From an uncultured Bacteroidota bacterium (GTDB lineage Bacteria; Bacteroidota; Bacteroidia; Flavobacteriales; Flavobacteriaceae), in the NCBI GenBank assembly GCA_902536935.1, contig CACAZM010000002.1, positions 62,001-126,000 of the forward strand: 64,000 nucleotides of DNA, given 5' to 3'. Positions 11,926 to 21,246 of the stretch are shown piece after piece. Positions within the stretch are counted from its first letter, which is position 1, and every line of letters begins with the position of its first letter. The translations under genes were made by a program, and so were the position numbers. The notes under the pieces were generated by a model that was not told the DNA's origin, ran no database searches, and saw only the letters and a list, made by a program, of their open reading frames with translations.

Positions 11926-13620
11926 ATGGCAGCAGGAAAACAAGATTCTCGGCAGAAGATGATAAACATGATGTACCTTGTGTTTATTGCTATGCTTGCT
12001 TTAAATATCAGTAAAGAAGTTTTGGCAACGCTAGGAATTTTAAACGAGGATATTGAAAATTCTATAAAATCAAAAAGCGAAAAAAGCAATGAGCTTTACA
12101 GGGTTTTCGCTCAAAATTCTGAAAACCCAAGTTATTCTTTCGCTAACGAATGGGCACCCGTAATAAAAGATGCCACTAATCAATATTTTGACTTTGTGCA
12201 ATCGCTAAAGGACACATTGCTTCTTGATGAATTTGGTAAAAATAAATACAAGAAAGTTATTGTAGTCAAGGATGGGCCAAACAGAAATGATACTCTTCTG
12301 ATTACCAACTTTCAAACAATGGACAAGTCAATCGAATTAGATGATATGTTTTTTGAGGGTAACAATTATGACAGCTTAGGGCTGGTCTATGTAGATCGAT
12401 TCAAAAATTATTCTACACTTATGAAATCGGTAATCGATTCAATTGTTTCAAAAGAAAACAGTTTAACTGTCAAGAGAACCCCTCATGATTTTTCGATCAG
12501 TAAAGATTTAATGAACAGGAGCTTTACTTTTAAGGACTCAGTTGTTAATTCTGAGGGGACAATACAACCCTATCTTGATTATAACTTTAAAGGTTTTCCA
12601 AAGATTGCTTCTCTTTCTAAACTTACTAAACTTCAATCCGATATTCGTGAATTAGAGCTCCAAATGGTTGAAGCATTCAACACCAAAATCCTCAGTGACG
12701 GTAGCGCAGTCAACATCAATACTTCAAAGTCGCTACTCAACGCAAAATCAACTTACTTTGTTGGAGAACGCATTAATGATGCAAAAATACTCATTGGTCG
12801 AATTGCGAGTGACTTTCAACCCGATTCTGTTTCTATTAAAATTGACAATCGTCAGTTGAGACAGGGAAGAGACTTTACCATTGAAGACGGGGCAATAAAT
12901 CTCAATTTGATTTTTAGCTCTGGTGGAGAAAAGAAAATTTCAGGAGATTTGTTTTTCTCTGATGCTGATGGAAACCTTGAACCAATCCCAGTTGAACAAA
13001 CTCTAGTGGTCAACAACCGTACTGATTTCTTCATTGAGATTCCACGTATGAATATCCTATACAGAGGATTACCAAACGAAATTCGTGTAATCGATCCAGA
13101 AATTTCTCAGAACAACATTAGGGTTACATCCTCTTCTGCAAACATCTCGCCCAGTGGCAGTAGCACCTTTGAGGTCAGGCCTAAAGATGGGTTTGATAAA
13201 ATCGTTGTCAATGTTGGAGATAGGACAAATTCAAGAGTAAAAAAATCAAAAACTTTTAGAGTTAAAGACCTTCCTGTGATGGAAAGCTCAATCGCATACA
13301 ATAACAGGTTTTATACAGGTTCTACAGGAATTAGTAAAACTGGACTTCAGAGAGGGAAAGTTGCTGGCAAAGTTCCCAGTGATTTTGATTATGATTTAAC
13401 AATAGAAGTTACAAGTTTTACCTTTTCTGTTGGAAATTTACCTCCAATTCAAATTAAGGGGGATGGTCTACGTGAAGCATTCACTGCAATTGAATCTCAG
13501 TCAAGTGGATCTGTTGCTTTTTTCACCAATGTCGTTTCTACAGCATATTTTGAGTCTAAAGGTCGAAGAGTGCCAATAAAAAATGTAAGAGTAGGAGATT
13601 TCAGTATTAAAATTAGATAA
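11926..13620 (+). CDS. gldM: Type IX secretion / gliding motor protein GldM
   Basis: MAAGKQDSRQKMINMMYLVFIAMLALNISKEVL N-terminus; 564 aa. Confidence 0.96.
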   Translation: MAAGKQDSRQKMINMMYLVFIAMLALNISKEVLATLGILNEDIENSIKSKSEKSNELYRVFAQNSENPSYSFANEWAPVIKDATNQYFDFVQSLKDTLLLDEFGKNKYKKVIVVKDGPNRNDTLLITNFQTMDKSIELDDMFFEGNNYDSLGLVYVDRFKNYSTLMKSVIDSIVSKENSLTVKRTPHDFSISKDLMNRSFTFKDSVVNSEGTIQPYLDYNFKGFPKIASLSKLTKLQSDIRELELQMVEAFNTKILSDGSAVNINTSKSLLNAKSTYFVGERINDAKILIGRIASDFQPDSVSIKIDNRQLRQGRDFTIEDGAINLNLIFSSGGEKKISGDLFFSDADGNLEPIPVEQTLVVNNRTDFFIEIPRMNILYRGLPNEIRVIDPEISQNNIRVTSSSANISPSGSSTFEVRPKDGFDKIVVNVGDRTNSRVKKSKTFRVKDLPVMESSIAYNNRFYTGSTGISKTGLQRGKVAGKVPSDFDYDLTIEVTSFTFSVGNLPPIQIKGDGLREAFTAIESQSSGSVAFFTNVVSTAYFESKGRRVPIKNVRVGDFSIKIR

Positions 13621-13624
13621 GATC

Positions 13625-14605
13625 ATGAATAAGTTCTTCATTTTTGTATTTATTTTATCGAGCTTTTACATCAATGCTCAATTCAACTTATTGAATGCTT
13701 CTTCACCAGAAGAGGTAGGCGTTAAAACTGATAAGCAAGAAGAACTAGACTTTAATGAGCCACTTGTATATCCTTATGTTGATGATAAAGACATTTTATG
13801 GAGTAAAGTTGTTTATGAATACATTGATGGGTACGAACAGTTTAATTATCCACTATTTTACCCTCTTTTGGACTCAGAATTTTCCGCTGACCGTAAATCT
13901 ATGTGGAGAATTCTTCGAGAGTACATTTTTGAGCAGACTGTTCAAAATGAGGCTGATCTTGAAATTGAGGGAAATGAAGAGAAGGAGGTTTTAATCATAT
14001 ATAACCCTGCGTACAGAAACTTTAATGTTAAGTTCGATGAAGACCTAAGATCTCCTAGACAAGAAGGGAGCGAGGGTTTTTCCTTAGTTGAAGGAATTGG
14101 TCTAGAAGATTCAAATCTAGATGGGGTTGTTGATGATAACGATATTACGTATTTAAAATCCTCAAATATTGTGGGATATAACATCAAAGGCTTGTGGTAC
14201 TTTGATAAGAAATATGGTGAATTGCGATATCGTCTAATTGGAATTCAACCTGTTGGTTATGTCGAGTTTGACTTAAATTCAGCACAAATTGACTTCGAGA
14301 GTGGTGCAACTCAAAGCGAACCAACACCAAAGGCCTTATTTTGGCTATGGTACAGAGATATCCGAGATATTTTGCACAAGCACTATGTGTTTAGTGATAA
14401 AAATAACTCAAAACGTATATCTTTCGATCAGCTTCTTCTTTCTAGAAAATTTCATACCTACCTATATCGAATTGATAACGTTATGGACGATAGAGAGTTA
14501 ATAGATACACCCTACATAAACGATGACCCTTACCTCCGTATTACCGAGTCTCAGCGTTTAAAAGAAATCATTCGAAATTTTGAGCATGACATGTGGAGCA
14601 ACTAG
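13625..14605 (+). CDS. gldN: Type IX secretion / gliding protein GldN
   Basis: Follows gldM; DDKDILWSKVVYEYIDGYEQFNYPLFYPL, WRILREYIF, YEFDMWS-like end (FEHDMWSN). Confidence 0.94.
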   Translation: MNKFFIFVFILSSFYINAQFNLLNASSPEEVGVKTDKQEELDFNEPLVYPYVDDKDILWSKVVYEYIDGYEQFNYPLFYPLLDSEFSADRKSMWRILREYIFEQTVQNEADLEIEGNEEKEVLIIYNPAYRNFNVKFDEDLRSPRQEGSEGFSLVEGIGLEDSNLDGVVDDNDITYLKSSNIVGYNIKGLWYFDKKYGELRYRLIGIQPVGYVEFDLNSAQIDFESGATQSEPTPKALFWLWYRDIRDILHKHYVFSDKNNSKRISFDQLLLSRKFHTYLYRIDNVMDDRELIDTPYINDDPYLRITESQRLKEIIRNFEHDMWSN

Positions 14606-14659
14606 TTGCTAACCATCTGCTAACAAACAACTCTTACGTATTTGTATTAATTTAACAAA

Positions 14660-14779
14660 TTGATCGACTATATCATTGTCGGCTTAGGTTCTCGTGGAAA
14701 TTTTACAAGCTCCCCATTGTGCAGGATTACTCTACGATAAAATTGTGGAGAACGGTGCTCTTATTTCTGAGTAAATCAA
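14660..14779 (+). pseudogene. Remnant of an FAD-dependent oxidoreductase (DAO / MnmC-C-like) C-terminus
   Basis: Frame 1: IDYIIVGLGSRGNFTSSP; then a shifted frame: LCAGLLYDKIVENGALISE*. Resembles the GxGSRGxTxAPLxAExL C-terminal motif of DAO/MnmC FAD domains; one frameshift. Confidence 0.55.
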
Positions 14780-15110
14780 ATAAATCGATTTAAATATCAG
14801 GCTTTCTCTTCGAAAAAAAGTAAATATTTTTGCGGATGTTAATTTCTTTTTCAATTCTATCTTTGACCATCTTAAAGAATAGTCTTAACGTAATAACTAA
14901 GAATGATTCTATATCTAATTGTTTTGTAACTATCTTATTTTCAGTTATATAAATATAAATTATAAATAGATCTATAATCCATTTCAATGTAAAGTATATT
15001 ATATTTTAAAAAATGAAAACCTCTTAATAAAGGGGCATTATATTCGTTAATTTGTGAACAAAAGTGATTTTCTGCAAAAAAATGTGTATTTTTATATAAA
15101 ATTATTAATC

Positions 15111-15305
15111 ATGGCCTATACATTTAAAAACAGTAAAGGAAAAACGTATTACTTACACACCAAAGATGTAACACTTAAAGGTGGTAGAAACCAGACAATT
15201 TATTACTTCGCAAAAGATCAACGCAGCAATGCTTGCGACCTACCTGCTGGTAAAAAGGTTGTAGAGAATGAAAGAACTGGACTTCCATTTGTAAAGTCAG
15301 TTTAA
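15111..15305 (+). CDS. Conserved small protein (64 aa)
   Basis: MAYTFKNSKGKTYYLHTKDVTLKGGRNQTIYYFAKDQRSNACDLPAGKKVVENERTGLPFVKSV; followed by a strong terminator. Confidence 0.8.
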   Translation: MAYTFKNSKGKTYYLHTKDVTLKGGRNQTIYYFAKDQRSNACDLPAGKKVVENERTGLPFVKSV

Positions 15306-15325
15306 ACGATACGTTTACCAAAACG

Positions 15326-15352
15326 AAAAACCCCGTATTAACGGGGTTTTTT
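15326..15352 (+). terminator. Rho-independent terminator
   Basis: aaaaaccccgttaatacggggtttttt-type hairpin (aaaaaccccgtattaacggggttttttt). Confidence 0.9.
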
Positions 15353-15375
15353 TATATAAATAAATCAGTCATTGC

Positions 15376-15383
15376 TATCTTTG
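15376..15383 (+). promoter_or_regulatory. Candidate -7 element TATCTTTG upstream of mvaD
   Basis: Match to the Bacteroidota TAnnTTTG motif 8 nt before the ATG. Confidence 0.4.
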
Positions 15384-15390
15384 TGTATCT

Positions 15391-16473
15391 ATGAATGATA
15401 AAGCGCATTTTATCCCTAAAATTGAGGGAAATGTAGTTTCCTCATTCCAAACAAAATGGTCAGCGCCTAGCAACATTGCTTTGATCAAGTATTGGGGTAA
15501 AAAAGAGCTGCAAATACCTTGTAACCCATCTGTTAGTTTTACCTTAGACCAGTGTCGAACAACTACTTCGTTAAGATTTCAAAGAATCATGGACAAACAA
15601 GACCATGTTTCGTTATCAATTCGGTATGAAGGAAATCCTGCTCCATATTTTGAGCCAAAAGTGAAAACCTTTATTGATAGAATCCTACCATACGCCCCCT
15701 ATCTTCGAGATTATAAAATCCAAATAGACACTGTAAATTCCTTTCCACATAGCAGTGGAATTGCCTCGTCTGCATCGGCAATGGCTACTCTCGCTGCAGC
15801 AATAATGGATCTTGAAAAACAAATTTATCCTTCACTAGCTGCAGAAGATCGAATAAAAAAGTGTTCTTTTCTAGCTCGGTTAGGATCAGGAAGTGCAGCT
15901 CGTAGCGTCGAAGGCCCTCTTGTGCTTTGGGGAAAGCATACAGCAAGCCCTAACAGTAGTGATTTATATGGTGTTCGCTGGACTAAAGCAGCAGATGTAT
16001 TTAAAACCTATCGTGACACCATACTTTTAGTTGATAAGGGACAAAAAGAAGTAAGTAGTACAGTTGGTCACAATCTAATGCATAACCACCCCTTTGCTGA
16101 AAACCGTTTTGCGCAAGCCAAAGCTCGCTATCGTGACCTTTTAACGATTTTAGAAATGGGCGATATGGATGGTTTTAGTGATTTAGTTGAGCTAGAAGCA
16201 TTGAGTTTGCATGCCATGATGTTGACATCCTCACCTTATTACATTTTGATGCACCCAAACACCATTCAAATTATCCAAGAGGTGAGAAGATATCGCAAGA
16301 CAACAGGGTTACACCTTACATTCACCCTTGATGCAGGAGCAAATGTACATTTGTTATATCCTGCGCATGAAGCAGAGAAAGTCGATCAATTTATCGCATC
16401 CGATTTGCGAAAATATTGCCAAGACAATGAATTGATTTACGACCGAGTTGGTACCGGACTAAAAAAAGTGTAG
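15391..16473 (+). CDS. mvaD: Diphosphomevalonate decarboxylase
   Basis: WSAPSNIALIKYWGKKELQIPCNPSVSFTLD; NSFPHSSGIASSASAMATLAAA; TLDAGANVHLLYP. Confidence 0.93.
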   Translation: MNDKAHFIPKIEGNVVSSFQTKWSAPSNIALIKYWGKKELQIPCNPSVSFTLDQCRTTTSLRFQRIMDKQDHVSLSIRYEGNPAPYFEPKVKTFIDRILPYAPYLRDYKIQIDTVNSFPHSSGIASSASAMATLAAAIMDLEKQIYPSLAAEDRIKKCSFLARLGSGSAARSVEGPLVLWGKHTASPNSSDLYGVRWTKAADVFKTYRDTILLVDKGQKEVSSTVGHNLMHNHPFAENRFAQAKARYRDLLTILEMGDMDGFSDLVELEALSLHAMMLTSSPYYILMHPNTIQIIQEVRRYRKTTGLHLTFTLDAGANVHLLYPAHEAEKVDQFIASDLRKYCQDNELIYDRVGTGLKKV

Positions 16474-16482
16474 CTTTAACAC

Positions 16483-17412
16483 GTGAAAGGACCTTTATTT
16501 TACGCTAAAGTTTTACTCTTCGGAGAATACGGTATAATTAAAGATGCAAAAGGCCTTTCTATTCCTTATAACTTTTATAAAGGAGCCCTTAAAATCTCAG
16601 ACACAAAAAACGATCAAGCACAAATATCGAATCAGAAATTGTCTGAATATGTGGACTACCTTGAAAAGATTGATCGAACTTTGGTAACCTTCAACATCAA
16701 ACAACTTCGTGAAGATCTTTCTAGGGGCTTGTACTTTGACAGTAGTATTCCACAGGGATATGGCATCGGTAGTAGTGGTGCATTGGTTGCTGCTGTCTAT
16801 GATCGTTATGCTCACAACAAAATCACGATTTTGGAAAACCTCACTCGCGTTAAGTTGCTTAAGCTAAAACAAATTTTCGGTCAGATGGAATCTTTTTTTC
16901 ATGGAAAATCATCTGGCTTAGATCCGCTAAATAGTTTTTTGAGTTTACCAATTTTGATTCACTCTAAGGATATTTTGGAGCCCACCGGAATCCCGTCTCA
17001 ACCAAAAGCTGGAAAAGGAGCAGTATTTTTATTAGACAGTGGATCGATGGGAGAAACGGCTCCGATGGTCAATATTTTTATGCAAAATATGGAGTCTCCT
17101 TCATTCAGGAAAATGATTAAAGAACAGTTTATTTCCTATTCTGATCGCTGCGTTGAGCACTTTTTATCTGGTGACATCATATCTTTATTTGGTGACTTAA
17201 AACGACTTTCCAAAACTGTACTTACCCATTTTAAACCCATGATCCCAGAACAATTTCATGCGCTTTGGAAAACAGGTATTGACACTAATGCATACTACCT
17301 CAAACTTTGCGGATCGGGCGGAGGTGGATACATACTTGGGTTCACTGAAGATATCACTAAGGCACAGTCTGTACTGAAAGACCACCGACTGGAAGTCATT
17401 TATACTTTCTAA
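16483..17412 (+). CDS. GHMP-family kinase, probable mevalonate kinase
   Basis: FYAKVLLFGEYGII; IPQGYGIGSSGALVAAVYDRY; KLCGSGGGGYILGF; GTG start; adjacent to mvaD. Confidence 0.85.
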   Translation: MKGPLFYAKVLLFGEYGIIKDAKGLSIPYNFYKGALKISDTKNDQAQISNQKLSEYVDYLEKIDRTLVTFNIKQLREDLSRGLYFDSSIPQGYGIGSSGALVAAVYDRYAHNKITILENLTRVKLLKLKQIFGQMESFFHGKSSGLDPLNSFLSLPILIHSKDILEPTGIPSQPKAGKGAVFLLDSGSMGETAPMVNIFMQNMESPSFRKMIKEQFISYSDRCVEHFLSGDIISLFGDLKRLSKTVLTHFKPMIPEQFHALWKTGIDTNAYYLKLCGSGGGGYILGFTEDITKAQSVLKDHRLEVIYTF

Positions 17413-17453
17413 TCATTTTTGTTTTGCCAAGTCAAGATGGCGTATTTTTGAAG

Positions 17454-18305
17454 ATGATTAGCCTACTTTCATTAGTTCGGGGACAGAATCTTGCTGTTTT
17501 GGTTGTTGCCCAAATTCTTTCGGCATCTTTTATTTTTTCCTCAGAAACCAGCACTAATGAGACCCTTTTGGATATCAATTTGTGGTTGATTGTTTTGGCG
17601 ACTGTACTCTCCGTTGCTGCTGGCTATATCATCAATGCATTTTTTGATCAAGAGAAAGATTTAATTAATCGTCCCCAAAAAACCTTGTTGGAACGAAATA
17701 TTTCTGAACGATCCAAGCTGATCGGATATTTTACCTTCAATGGGGTTTCACTAGCGGTAGCGAGCAGCGTTTCCATGCGATCAGCTCTTTTCTTTTGTGC
17801 ATATATTGTTAGTATGGCCCTTTATTCGGGATTCCTAAAGCGATACTTATTTTTTGGAAATCTGTTTTCTGCAACACTGACTGTATTACCATTTTTTGCA
17901 ATAACTGTGTATTTTAAAAATTTTACAATGGAAATTTTTACCCTTGCATCTTATTTGTTGTTATTGATATCTATTAAAGAGCTGGTTAAAGATTTATGCA
18001 ACATTAGAGGGGATCTCTCAAACAATTATAAAACCATCCCCACAGTTTATGGTGAAGTCAAAACCAAAGGGCTTATTTCGCTATTGGTATGTTTTTGTTT
18101 TGGTGTTTTTTTACTATTGCATTTCTTCTATTCTTTACATGGAATGCTATATTATTTTATCTCCAGTTTGATTTTTTTGGTATTCTTTACCATATTAATG
18201 TGGAGGTTTTCTAAAACCAATCAATTAATTTTTCTTCTATTTGGGATAAAGTCATTGATTTTATTAGGCATAATCTGCTTGCCATTGCTGAAAATACCAA
18301 TCTAG
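17454..18305 (+). CDS. UbiA-family prenyltransferase
   Basis: AAGYIINAFFDQEKDLINRPQK (NxxxDxxxD) and LVKDLCNIRGDLSNNYKTIPTVYG; multiple TM segments. Confidence 0.9.
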   Translation: MISLLSLVRGQNLAVLVVAQILSASFIFSSETSTNETLLDINLWLIVLATVLSVAAGYIINAFFDQEKDLINRPQKTLLERNISERSKLIGYFTFNGVSLAVASSVSMRSALFFCAYIVSMALYSGFLKRYLFFGNLFSATLTVLPFFAITVYFKNFTMEIFTLASYLLLLISIKELVKDLCNIRGDLSNNYKTIPTVYGEVKTKGLISLLVCFCFGVFLLLHFFYSLHGMLYYFISSLIFLVFFTILMWRFSKTNQLIFLLFGIKSLILLGIICLPLLKIPI

Positions 18306-18326
18306 TTGTTATAACTTTGCAGAACT

Positions 18327-19076
18327 ATGAATCGAAGAAAATCATCTTCTAGGAGATCAACCCCTAAAAGCACAACTCGTCTGAATAAATACATTGCCCA
18401 TGCAGGGATTTGTTCTCGTAGAGAAGCGGATATGCACATTGGGCTGGGTGTGGTAAAGGTCAACAATAAAGTCGTTACAGAGCTTGGCTATCAAGTCCAG
18501 AAAGGTGACGTTGTGCATTTTGACGGGAAACTTATTACAACTGAAAAAAAGGCCTATGTCCTTCTCAACAAGCCAAAGGGATTTATCACAACGACCAAAG
18601 ACGAGCGTGGTCGAAAAACAGTGATGGATCTGGTTTCAAAGTCAACGCCCTCTCGCATTGTACCTGTGGGGCGTCTCGACCGCCCAACAACAGGACTATT
18701 GCTATTTACTAATGACGGTGATTTGGGTAAAAAACTAACCCATCCGTCGTCGATAGTCAAGAAACTTTACCACGTGGTACTTTCCAGAAGCTTAAAACCG
18801 CATGATTTGGCGCAGATTCGTAGGGGATTTACCCTCAATGATGGTGCTATTAAGGTCGATGAGGTAAGTTATGTCCAAGGAGCGAGTAAACGAGAAATTG
18901 GATTAGAAATTCATTCGGGTAGAAACAGAATCGTAAGGCGCATATTTGAACACTTGGGGTATGAGGTGATTGCTTTGGATCGAGTTGTTTTTGCAGGACT
19001 CACTAAAAAAGACCTTCCAAGAGGTAAATGGCGGCATTTGACCAAACAAGAAATCGATATTTTAAAGATGTTATAA
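18327..19076 (+). CDS. rluB: Pseudouridine synthase (RluB/RsuA family)
   Basis: S4 domain RLNKYIAHAGICSRREAD; VGRLDRPTTGLLLFTNDGDL. Confidence 0.92.
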   Translation: MNRRKSSSRRSTPKSTTRLNKYIAHAGICSRREADMHIGLGVVKVNNKVVTELGYQVQKGDVVHFDGKLITTEKKAYVLLNKPKGFITTTKDERGRKTVMDLVSKSTPSRIVPVGRLDRPTTGLLLFTNDGDLGKKLTHPSSIVKKLYHVVLSRSLKPHDLAQIRRGFTLNDGAIKVDEVSYVQGASKREIGLEIHSGRNRIVRRIFEHLGYEVIALDRVVFAGLTKKDLPRGKWRHLTKQEIDILKML

Positions 19077-19080
19077 ATTA

Positions 19081-19112
19081 AAACTCCGAACTTATAACAA
19101 GCTCGGAGTTTG
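19081..19112. terminator. Terminator hairpin after rluB / tRNA-Phe
   Basis: aaactccga ... tcggagttt inverted repeat between convergent genes. Confidence 0.8.
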
Positions 19113-19185
19113 TGGTACCTCCAGGAATCGAACCAGGGACACAAGGATTTTCAGTCCTTTGCTCTACCAACTGAGCTAAGGTACC
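19113..19185 (-). tRNA. tRNA-Phe (anticodon GAA)
   Basis: Reverse complement GGTACCTTAGCTCAGTTGGTAGAGCAAAGGACTGAAAATCCTTGTGTCCCTGGTTCGATTCCTGGAGGTACCA folds as a cloverleaf; loop CTGAAAA. Confidence 0.97.
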
Positions 19186-19277
19186 ATGCGCTTAGGCAGA
19201 TGCAAATATAAAACCCTTTATAGAACTGACAAGGGGCTAATAAAAATTCAATATTTTAGCATTTACGAATTATTGTT

Positions 19278-19997
19278 TTGAATCTTACGATCGATATCGG
19301 AAATACTCATACCAAGCTAGGCTTTTTTGATGGCTTGGAACTAAAATCAACCCAGAAATTTTCTAGTGCGGAAATCATTCCATGGCAATCGATTCTCAAT
19401 ACACATAAAATCACACATTCCATTCTTTCTCATGTTGGTAATGCTCGATTAGATTTAGAAACGCTTTACAACAACACCCACTGTGTGGAAGTACATCATA
19501 AGCTTCAACTCCCTTTCACATCAGATTATAATCCCTTTACAAATTTGGGAATTGACAGGGTGGTAGGTCTGGCAGCTGCCGCTAACTCTTTTCCTCATGA
19601 AAATGTTTTAATAATCGATGCGGGCACTTGTCTTACTTATGATTTGATCACTGCAAAAGCACACCACATAGGCGGTGTTATCAGCCCAGGTTTGATGATT
19701 AGATATCAATCTATGCATAGGTTTACCCATCAACTTCCCAACTTGGAGATACAGGAGCCATCCTCTTTTCCATCCACCAATACCGAAGGGGCTATGCATC
19801 ACGGAGTAATTTCGAGTGTTATTGCTGAGATGGAGGCATTTATCAGCCGATTTGAAACATCTATACCAATATTTAGGATAATTTTAACAGGAGGAGACGC
19901 TGGTTTCTTGTCTAAACGCTTAAAAAATGGCATCTTAGCGGACGAAAATTTTTTAGCTATTGGACTAAACCTCTTGCTTGAAACGAATAAGTCATAA
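19278..19997 (+). CDS. coaX: Type III pantothenate kinase
   Basis: LTIDIGNTHTKLGFF; LGIDRVVGLAAA; IDAGTCLTYDLI; TTG start. Confidence 0.93.
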   Translation: MNLTIDIGNTHTKLGFFDGLELKSTQKFSSAEIIPWQSILNTHKITHSILSHVGNARLDLETLYNNTHCVEVHHKLQLPFTSDYNPFTNLGIDRVVGLAAAANSFPHENVLIIDAGTCLTYDLITAKAHHIGGVISPGLMIRYQSMHRFTHQLPNLEIQEPSSFPSTNTEGAMHHGVISSVIAEMEAFISRFETSIPIFRIILTGGDAGFLSKRLKNGILADENFLAIGLNLLLETNKS

Positions 19998-21245
19998 ATG
20001 ACTCGCCTTTTTTTAATCTTTTTTCTAATTATCACTTCCCAATTGTTAGCTCAAAAAGGAACCCTTTCGCCCTATTCTTTTTACGGATTGGGTGAGTCAT
20101 TGTTTTCAGGAACAGCCGATCAAAGATCGATGGGCGGTCTTGTGGCACATGTGGATAGTATTCACTATAACGTTTTATCTCCAGCTTCTTTGGCTGAACT
20201 GAAACTTGTTAATTACAATATCGGCGCAAGTTATTCGAGGCGAGATTTTATTTCAGATGCTAATTCTTCAAAAAATGAAACGGCAGGAATCGATTATATG
20301 ACAGTGGCTATACCAACCAAGTATTTTGGATTTGGGTTTGGCCTTTTGCCAAAAACAGCAGTTGGCTATCGACTCAGTGTTTCCGATGAAATTAATGGTT
20401 TGAGTTCCAATTCTAATTATGAAGGAAATGGCGGAATCAATCAGGTTTTCTTTTCTTTGGGGTTCTCTCTTACAAAAAATTTGGGAATTGGTACTTCGGT
20501 TAACTATAATTTTGGATCGATTTATAGAGTCCACACCCGACAAGACGAAGGAATTGATTTACTATCACAGTTAAAGAGCGAATCAGAGTTTAGAGGTTTA
20601 GAGTGGAATGTTTCCTCATATTTTAAAATTGACCTTTCAAATCGGCTTCAACTACAATTGCATTATGTCTATCAGCCAAAAGCCAATTTAGATTCATACA
20701 ATTATCGCTCCATATCCACATTCACCTCACTGGGCGAACAACGCGATATACAAGAAGTAAACTTGTCTCTTGAGGGGCTTGATAAAACTACAAGTGAGTC
20801 TCCCGCAAAACAAACCATCGGTGGTGGATTTGGAGAGCCCAAAAAATGGTATATTGGTGGACAGTGGACAGAGACATACGGCTCTCTTGATAATGCATTT
20901 TACGCTGTTGGGAGTGTGCAATACGAACCAGCTTCCCAGCTATCAATCGGGGGCTATTTTATTCCAGAATACGACTCGTTTTCGAGTTACTGGAAACGCA
21001 TTGTTTACCGTGTAGGGTTTATTTCTTCGAAGACAGGAATGATTTTGAATGACAAATCGATTGCAAATACTGGCATTACTTTTGGAGTTGGTTTACCAGT
21101 TGCCGGCTTTTCTAATGTCAATATGGGCTTCGAATTTGGAAAATTGGGAGCTGGAGGAGAGTCACTTATTGAAGAAAATTATTTCAACATTCGCATTGGG
21201 TTTTCACTCAATGACCGTTGGTTTATTAAGCGTAAATACAATTAA
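19998..21245 (+). CDS. Outer-membrane beta-barrel-like protein
   Basis: Signal peptide then GTLSPYSFYGLGESLFSGTADQRSMGGL... with repeated amphipathic strands. Confidence 0.8.
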   Translation: MTRLFLIFFLIITSQLLAQKGTLSPYSFYGLGESLFSGTADQRSMGGLVAHVDSIHYNVLSPASLAELKLVNYNIGASYSRRDFISDANSSKNETAGIDYMTVAIPTKYFGFGFGLLPKTAVGYRLSVSDEINGLSSNSNYEGNGGINQVFFSLGFSLTKNLGIGTSVNYNFGSIYRVHTRQDEGIDLLSQLKSESEFRGLEWNVSSYFKIDLSNRLQLQLHYVYQPKANLDSYNYRSISTFTSLGEQRDIQEVNLSLEGLDKTTSESPAKQTIGGGFGEPKKWYIGGQWTETYGSLDNAFYAVGSVQYEPASQLSIGGYFIPEYDSFSSYWKRIVYRVGFISSKTGMILNDKSIANTGITFGVGLPVAGFSNVNMGFEFGKLGAGGESLIEENYFNIRIGFSLNDRWFIKRKYN

Positions 21246-21246
21246 A

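Noticed and set aside
14790-14987. 65-aa minus-strand ORF in AT-rich gap
   Set aside because: Ile/Lys-rich composition expected from AT-rich noncoding DNA; no recognisable motif or RBS.
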